A stretch of DNA of 64,000 nucleotides, from positions 57,230,066 to 57,294,065 of the forward strand of contig NC_134400.1 of the NCBI RefSeq assembly GCF_050003625.1. The letters run 5' to 3'. The notes under the pieces were generated by a model. It was given only the letters and a program-made list of their open reading frames with translations, ran no database searches and was not told the origin of the DNA. Below are positions 58,963 to 64,000 of this stretch, piece by piece. The position numbers were made by a program, and so were the translations under genes. Within the stretch, counting starts at the first letter, position 1, and each line of letters starts with the position of its first letter. This DNA comes from Haematobia irritans (lineage: Eukaryota > Arthropoda > Insecta > Diptera > Muscidae).

Positions 58963-59382
58963 AGTACTACAAGTAATTTCGATGAAACATTCGTGAACGA
59001 TTCCGAAAATCTTATTGAAGATGAGAGTGAATTTGCATATGAGGAACGAGACAATAGCTATTCACCGTGCTCTTTCGACGAACAATCAATGTCAAATTTA
59101 TGTGAGATGCAAACTACTATAATTGAGGACGCATCAAATTCCCACCCGCTAAAAAAACGCAAAAATGAACGACAGGACAACACCAAAAACCAAATCTGTG
59201 AAATTGTTGGTAGTATCAATAATATGATGGAAAGATCAATGGAAAAGGAACAGAAAAACGACGGGGTCTACAAATTCATTGATTTACTTTTGTCAACTGT
59301 CGACATAAACTCACGCAAAAAGATAAAAGTAGAATTAATTAATTTTGTAGCGGAAAAAGTGCAACTGTTATCAAATTGATTA
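58963..59382 (+). CDS. Candidate terminal exon of a BESS-domain (MADF-BESS-like) protein
   Basis: A frame open from about 58936 to the stop at 59380-59382 has no good ATG at its head. A splice acceptor-like TTTCAATTGCAG ends at 58964, so I read it as a last exon. The product is acidic at first (DSENLIEDESEFAYEERD), with a basic KKRKNERQ patch in the middle, then VYKFIDLLLSTVDINSRKKI and KVELINFVAEKVQLL, which fit the BESS pattern: amphipathic helices used for protein contacts by MADF-BESS transcription factors. No MADF exon is seen upstream in the window. It may instead be the accessory gene of a Harbinger element. An AATAAA-like signal lies near 59502. Confidence 0.5.
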
Positions 59383-59957
59383 ATATTGTACTTCAAATGA
59401 ACCTTCACCCAGAAAAAAGTGCCTTCGAAACTAAAGGAAAAATATTTCATCAATATAGTTTATCCATTTTATTTCCATTAAAGTAAATTTTTGTGAGAAA
59501 TAATAAAATTTACTCGTTTCAGTAAAAAATCCTAAACTGGAATAGTTCATTATTAGGAATAGTTCATTAACTAGAATAAGGCATGGAATTTTACTCATAC
59601 TATTTTCTTCGCTGGGTATAAGAATTTACTACTGAACAAGAAAATTTTATTCACCGATAACAAAGCATTCGTAAAAATACACAAAAACCGAACTAAAACC
59701 AAGTTTCCTCAAAATTAGTAACATTTCTTATAAAATGATAATTGCGACTTCCTTTATAATAGAAAGTTTTTCATACATACGAACAACACTTGGCATAGAA
59801 AAATATTTTAGTTCATTCGTACTAAGAAGTATGCAATCCTTTCAAAACTTAAGGAAACACACTTGTTAGAATATAGGAAATTTTCCTATAATTCTATTGT
59901 CTACCTGCAATCGATGTGTTTGCGCGTGGGTGTAATCGATATGTTTGCGCGTGGGTT
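59383..59957. other. No gene recognised; possible MITE end
   Basis: ACCCAGAAAAAAGTGCCTTC at 59408 resembles the outer ends of repeat R and of the MITE at 20004. A 26-bp direct repeat (ATCGATxTGTTTGCGCGTGG) lies at 59910-59960. No gene. Confidence 0.35.
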
Positions 59958-62622
59958 GTTTTTATACCCTCCATCATAGGATGGGGGTATATTAACTTTG
60001 TCATTCCGTTTGTAACACATCGACATATTGCTCTAAGACCCCATAAAGTATATATATTCTGGGTCGTGGTGAAATTCTGAGTCGATCTAAGCATGTCCGT
60101 CCGTCCGTCCGTCTGTTGAAATCACGCTAACTTCCGAACGAAACAAGCTATCGACTTGAAACTTGGCACAAGTAGTTGTTATCGATGTAGGTCGGATGGT
60201 ATTGAAAATGGGCCATATCGGTCCACCTTTACGTATAGCCCCCATATAAAGGGACCCTCAGATTTGGCTTGTGGAGCCTCTAACAGAAGCATATTTCATC
60301 CGATCCGGCTGAAATTTGGTATATGGTGTTGGTATATGGTCTCTAACAACCATGCAAAAATTGGTCCACATCGGTCTATAACTATATATAGCCCCCATAT
60401 AAACCGATCCCCAGATTTGGCTTGCGGAGCCTAAAAGAGAAGCAAATTTCATCCGATCCGGCTGAAATTTGGTACATGATGTTGGTATATGGTCTCTAAC
60501 AACCATGCAAAAATTGGTTCATATCGGTCCACTTTTACGTATAGCCCCCATATTAACGGACCCCCAAATTTGGCTTGCGATTGCTCTAAAAGAAGCAAAT
60601 TTCATCCGATCAGGCTGAAATTTGGTACATGGAGTTGGTATATGGTCTCTAACAACCTTGCGAAAATTGGTCCATATCGGTCCACTTTTACGTATAGCCC
60701 CCATATAAACGGACCCCCAAATTTGGCTTGCGATTGCTCTAAGAGAAGCAAATTTCATCCGATCCGGCTGAAATTTGGTACATGCTGTTAGTATATGGTC
60801 TCTACCAACCATGCAAAAATTGGTCCACATCGGTCCATAATTATATATAGCCCACATATAAACCGATCCCCAGATTTGGCTTGCGGAGCCTAAAAGAGAA
60901 GCAAATTTCATCCGATCCGGCTGAAATTTGGTACATGATGTTGGTATATGGTCTCTAACAACCATGCAAAAATTGGTCCATATCGGTCCATAATTATATA
61001 TAGCCCCCATATAAACCGATCCCCAGATTTGGCTTGTGGAGCCTCTAAGAGAAGCATATTTCATCCGATCCGGCTGAAATTTAGTACATGGTGTTGGTAT
61101 ATGGTGTCTAATAACCGTGCAAAAATTGGTCCACATCGGTCCATAATTGTATATAGCCCCCATATAAGCCGATCCCCAGATTTGGCTTGCGGAGCCTAAA
61201 AGAGAAGCATATTTCCTTCGATCCGGCTGAAATTTGGTACATGATGTTGGTATATGGTCTCTAACAACCATGCAAAAATTGGTCCATATCGGTCCTTAAT
61301 TATATATAGCCCCCATATAAACCGATCCCCAGATTTGGCTTGCGGAGCCTCTAACAGAAGCATATTTCATCCGATCCGGCTGAAATTTGGTATATGGTGT
61401 TGGTATATGGTCTCTAACAACCATGCAAAAATTGGTCCACATCGGTTCATAATTATATATAGCCCCCATATAAACCGATCTCCAGATTTGGCTTGCAAAG
61501 CCTCAAAGAGAAGCAAATTGCATCCGATCCAGCTGAAATTTGGTACATGGTATTGGTATATGGTCGCTAACAACCATGCAAAAATTGGTCCACATCGGTC
61601 CATAATTATATAAAGCGCCCATATAAACCGATCCCCAGATTTGGGTTGCGGAGCCTCAAAGAGAAGCAAATTTCATCCGATCCTCCTGAAATTTGGTACA
61701 TGATATTGGTATATGGTCTCTAACAACCATGCAAAAATTGGTCCACATCGGTTCATAATTATATATAGCCCCCATATAAAACGATCCCCAGATTTGGCTT
61801 GCGAAGTCTCCAAGAGAAGCAAATTTCATCCAATCCGGTTGTAATTTGGAACATGGTGTTAGTATATGATCTTTAACAACCGTGCCAGAATTGGTCCATA
61901 TCGGTCCATAATTATATATAGCCCCCATATAAAGCGTTCTCCAGATTTGACCTCCGGAGCTTCTTGGAGGAGCAAAATTCATCCGATCCGGTTCAAATTA
62001 GGAACGTGGTGTTAGTATATGGTCGCTAACAACCATACCAAAATTGGTCCAATCACACAAAAATTGGTCCATATCGGTCCATAATCATGGTTGCCACTAG
62101 AGCCAAAAATAATCTACCAAAATTTTTTTCTATAGAAAATTTTGTCAAAATTTTATTTCTATAGAAAATTTTGTCAAAATTTTATTTCTAGAGAAAATTT
62201 TGTTAAAATATTATTCGGTTCATAATAAAATTTTCATCATTGTCAAAATTTTATTTCTATAGAAAATTTTGTCAAAATTTTATTTCTATAGAAAATATTG
62301 TTCAAATTTTATTCGGTTCATAATCATGGTTGCCACTCGAGCCAAAAATAATCTACCAAGATTTTATTTCTATAGAAAATTTTGTCAAAAGTTTATTTCT
62401 ATAGAAAATTTTGTTAAAATTTTCTTTCTATAGAAAATTTTGTCATACAATTGAGAAGATGGTGTTAGGAGGTTTTAAGATGCCTTGCCATCGGCAAGCG
62501 TCACCGCAACTTAAGTAATTCGATTGTGGATGGCAGTGTTTGGAAGAAGTTTCTACGCAATCCATGATGGAGGGTACAGCTTCGGCCTGTCCGAACTTAC
62601 GGCCGTATATACTTGTTTTAGT
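59958..62622 (-). mobile_element. 153-bp-array element, family B, longest complete copy
   Basis: On the minus strand: 5' ACAAGTATATACGGCC at about 62615, a degraded palindrome, ACCCTCCATC, unique region, two blocks of 29-bp units (about 62128-62450) with GGTTGCCACTCGAGCC repeated between, then about 12 units of 153 bp (for example TATAG motifs at 60234 and 60387), a GGAC microsatellite (60096-60113) and 3' hairpin (59966-59993). The array keeps one reading frame open for up to 250 codons, which I do not regard as a gene. Confidence 0.85.
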
Positions 62623-63485
62623 TGGAATCGCGTTGTTGTGGTATACGGAAAGATTGTTAAAAAATAATATGGTAAAATAATATAATAAATAACAAATAAA
62701 ATATATAAAATATTTATTATTTTAAATTAGTGAGAAAAATTTTCTTTTTTTGAAAATAAATCTATCAATGTTCGTGATGGTATATAAAGAAAGAAAACAC
62801 CAGCAGAATAACAACCCTTTCATTTGTCTTCATTTTGGAATCTTCAATTATCAGGTAATATTCAGTGACGCTAACCTTTTGTAACAAAAATGGTTTATGA
62901 TTTTTTATATTTGTAGGTATTTAAATTGTAAAAGGAGGACAAAATCGTTAGGCAGCAACTTATTAAAAGTGAAAAGTACAAGAAGAAGAAAAAGTGCGTT
63001 TTACAGTTGATAATATCACATGGAAATTGGAAACAGCGGAATAATAAACTAATATTTCAAGGAGATTCGATGCTGTTGATTCTTAATAAATATATTCAAT
63101 ATATTAATAAAACATGTCTTTTATTGAAGATAAAATTGCTTATATAAATAAATAAAATTGTATTTAAAAACGAAGGTAAGCAGTTCTAATTATGAAGTAA
63201 AAGTTTTACCACAAATGTGTAAGATTTGTCCATGTGAATGAAAAAATTTCAATAAAATCATTCCATATATGAATTCAAATCAGTTAAATTTTTTCATTCT
63301 GTAGTATAGTGGTACATAAATATAGGAAAATGTAAACTAATATATGGAATGCATTATACCTAATTTCTACGAAAATCACATCGTTCAAACAAATAAAAAT
63401 GTCTTTGGCGCTATACGAAGTTCAACTTTCTTCACAATGAGTTCATTTTAACTTAAAGAAGGGGTCACTTTTTTCTGGGTGTTTT
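62623..63485 (-). repeat. Unclassified dispersed repeat R, copy 2 (uninterrupted)
   Basis: Reverse complement of 2396-3030 joined to 3839-4097. It shows the uninterrupted form, with TTCAATTATCAGGTAATATT at the site where MITE M sits in copy 1. Outer end GGTCACTTTTTTCTGGGTGT at about 63465-63484. Confidence 0.65.
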
Positions 63486-63706
63486 GTCCAAAGCAATATA
63501 TATTAACAACTTTGGCAGTAGTCGACTCATCGAAGCTTGAATTACATTTGATGTTCTATTAATTGTTATTAATTTGTTTTTTATAATGAGTTATAGCTAT
63601 ATATTACCATACCCAAGTTAATGAATATTAATATTTACTACTACATTCAGTTTATTAATTTTGTACTAATTTGACCAAACAAGTAAATCGAATTTTGAAT
63701 TAATAA
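63486..63706. other. No gene recognised
   Basis: AT-rich spacer between repeat R and the Harbinger transposase end; may include its 3' UTR. Confidence 0.3.
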
Positions 63707-64000
63707 TTAAGAATTGGTATGTCTATTTCTAAAAATAAATCCTTTGATTTCATCTCTGATTTTAAAAGATTGTTTGGTGGCATTGTTGGAATGACTTTTT
63801 TTCATTTTCGACAGCGAGTTTTTCCATAACTCATTTCCTTCATTACAAATATCAAATTGAAGATATTGATCGTCGTTGACTCTCAAAAAGTTGTGAAGAA
63901 CTACTGCTGCTTTTACGACATCTTCAGCATACTGTGGAGTCATATTTAAGGGGCCAAGTAATACTCTCCACCGTGATGTCATAATGCCAAAGGCATTTTC
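63707..64000 (-). CDS. PIF/Harbinger transposase (HARBI1-like), C-terminal part
   Basis: The frame is open to the window edge, so the gene starts beyond 64000. The visible 97 residues begin ENAFGIMTSRWRVLLGPLNM, whose first Glu is the third residue of the DDE triad in this family (GlxxxE-AFG motif), and continue KAAVVLHNFLRVNDD, a hallmark near the C-terminus. It ends in a lysine-rich tail and a stop at 63707. These transposases cut and paste elements with 3-bp TWA duplications and usually work with a second, Myb/MADF-like protein. No frameshift is visible in this part. Confidence 0.9.
   Translation of the reverse strand, partial: ENAFGIMTSRWRVLLGPLNMTPQYAEDVVKAAVVLHNFLRVNDDQYLQFDICNEGNELWKNSLSKMKKSHSNNATKQSFKIRDEIKGFIFRNRHTNS

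Noticed and set aside
60519..61271. 250-codon open frame through the family B array (repeated MVVRDHIPTSCTKFQPDR-like peptides)
   Set aside because: The unit length is a multiple of three, so an open frame persists by chance; opposite-strand frames are equally open, and no start context or known domain is present.

Overview
The window looks like intergenic or heterochromatin-like DNA from a higher fly (calyptrate/muscid-type dipteran; inferred from the repeat types, AT-richness and insect transposon families, not from a marker gene). It is almost wall-to-wall transposable elements and tandem repeats. I find only one candidate host exon (58963-59379, BESS-like). No rRNA genes, no intact tRNA genes and no CRISPR were found.

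Layout. 1-2.4 kb: end of a 153-bp-array element, then a CACTGAAAAAA MITE carrying a deleted mariner-like element. 2.4-9.1 kb: a dispersed repeat split by an 800-bp MITE, a hAT element (4144-6374, 8-bp target duplication), and two copies of an odd element with two divergent tRNA-like units. 10-13.4 kb: a second CACTGAAAAAA element split by a LINE fragment. 13.4-16 kb: a second mariner-like remnant and a jockey-type reverse transcriptase remnant. 16.7-19.5 kb: 153-bp arrays with a SINE. 19.6-25.5 kb: non-autonomous DNA elements, a piggyBac-type pseudogene, and a 1.86-kb palindrome centred on a long TA microsatellite, then a second SINE. 26-32 kb: more 153-bp-array elements and MITEs. 32.3-39.7 kb: a near-full-length broken LINE copy and an inverted internal fragment split by a mariner. 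40-41.7 kb: a 153-bp array. 42-47.3 kb: a second LINE type holding a hAT, which holds another hAT-like element, which holds a MITE. 47.3-49.8 kb: a complete array element and a LINE 3' end. 50.9-57.2 kb: an uncharacterised transposase-like pseudogene split by a complete LINE (51525-56541) with two open reading frames. 57.8-64 kb: a mariner-like fragment, a perfect 55-bp-stem hairpin, the BESS-like exon, the longest array element, and a PIF/Harbinger transposase end cut by the window edge.

How the parts relate. The LINE (R1/LOA-like: DUF4780-type ORF1, then APE endonuclease, reverse transcriptase and RNase H in ORF2) ends in TAACC repeats. The two tRNA-headed SINEs carry the same 3' tail, so the LINE machinery probably mobilises them, and all five dated insertions share bases between tail and target. 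The 153-bp-array elements fall into at least three families (A, B, C) with a common design: 5' ACAAGTA, a GC-rich palindrome, a subterminal inverted repeat, tandem units, CAGA/GGAC-type microsatellite, and a 3' hairpin. They are probably non-autonomous Helitron/Helentron (DINE-like) elements, for which no autonomous partner is seen here.
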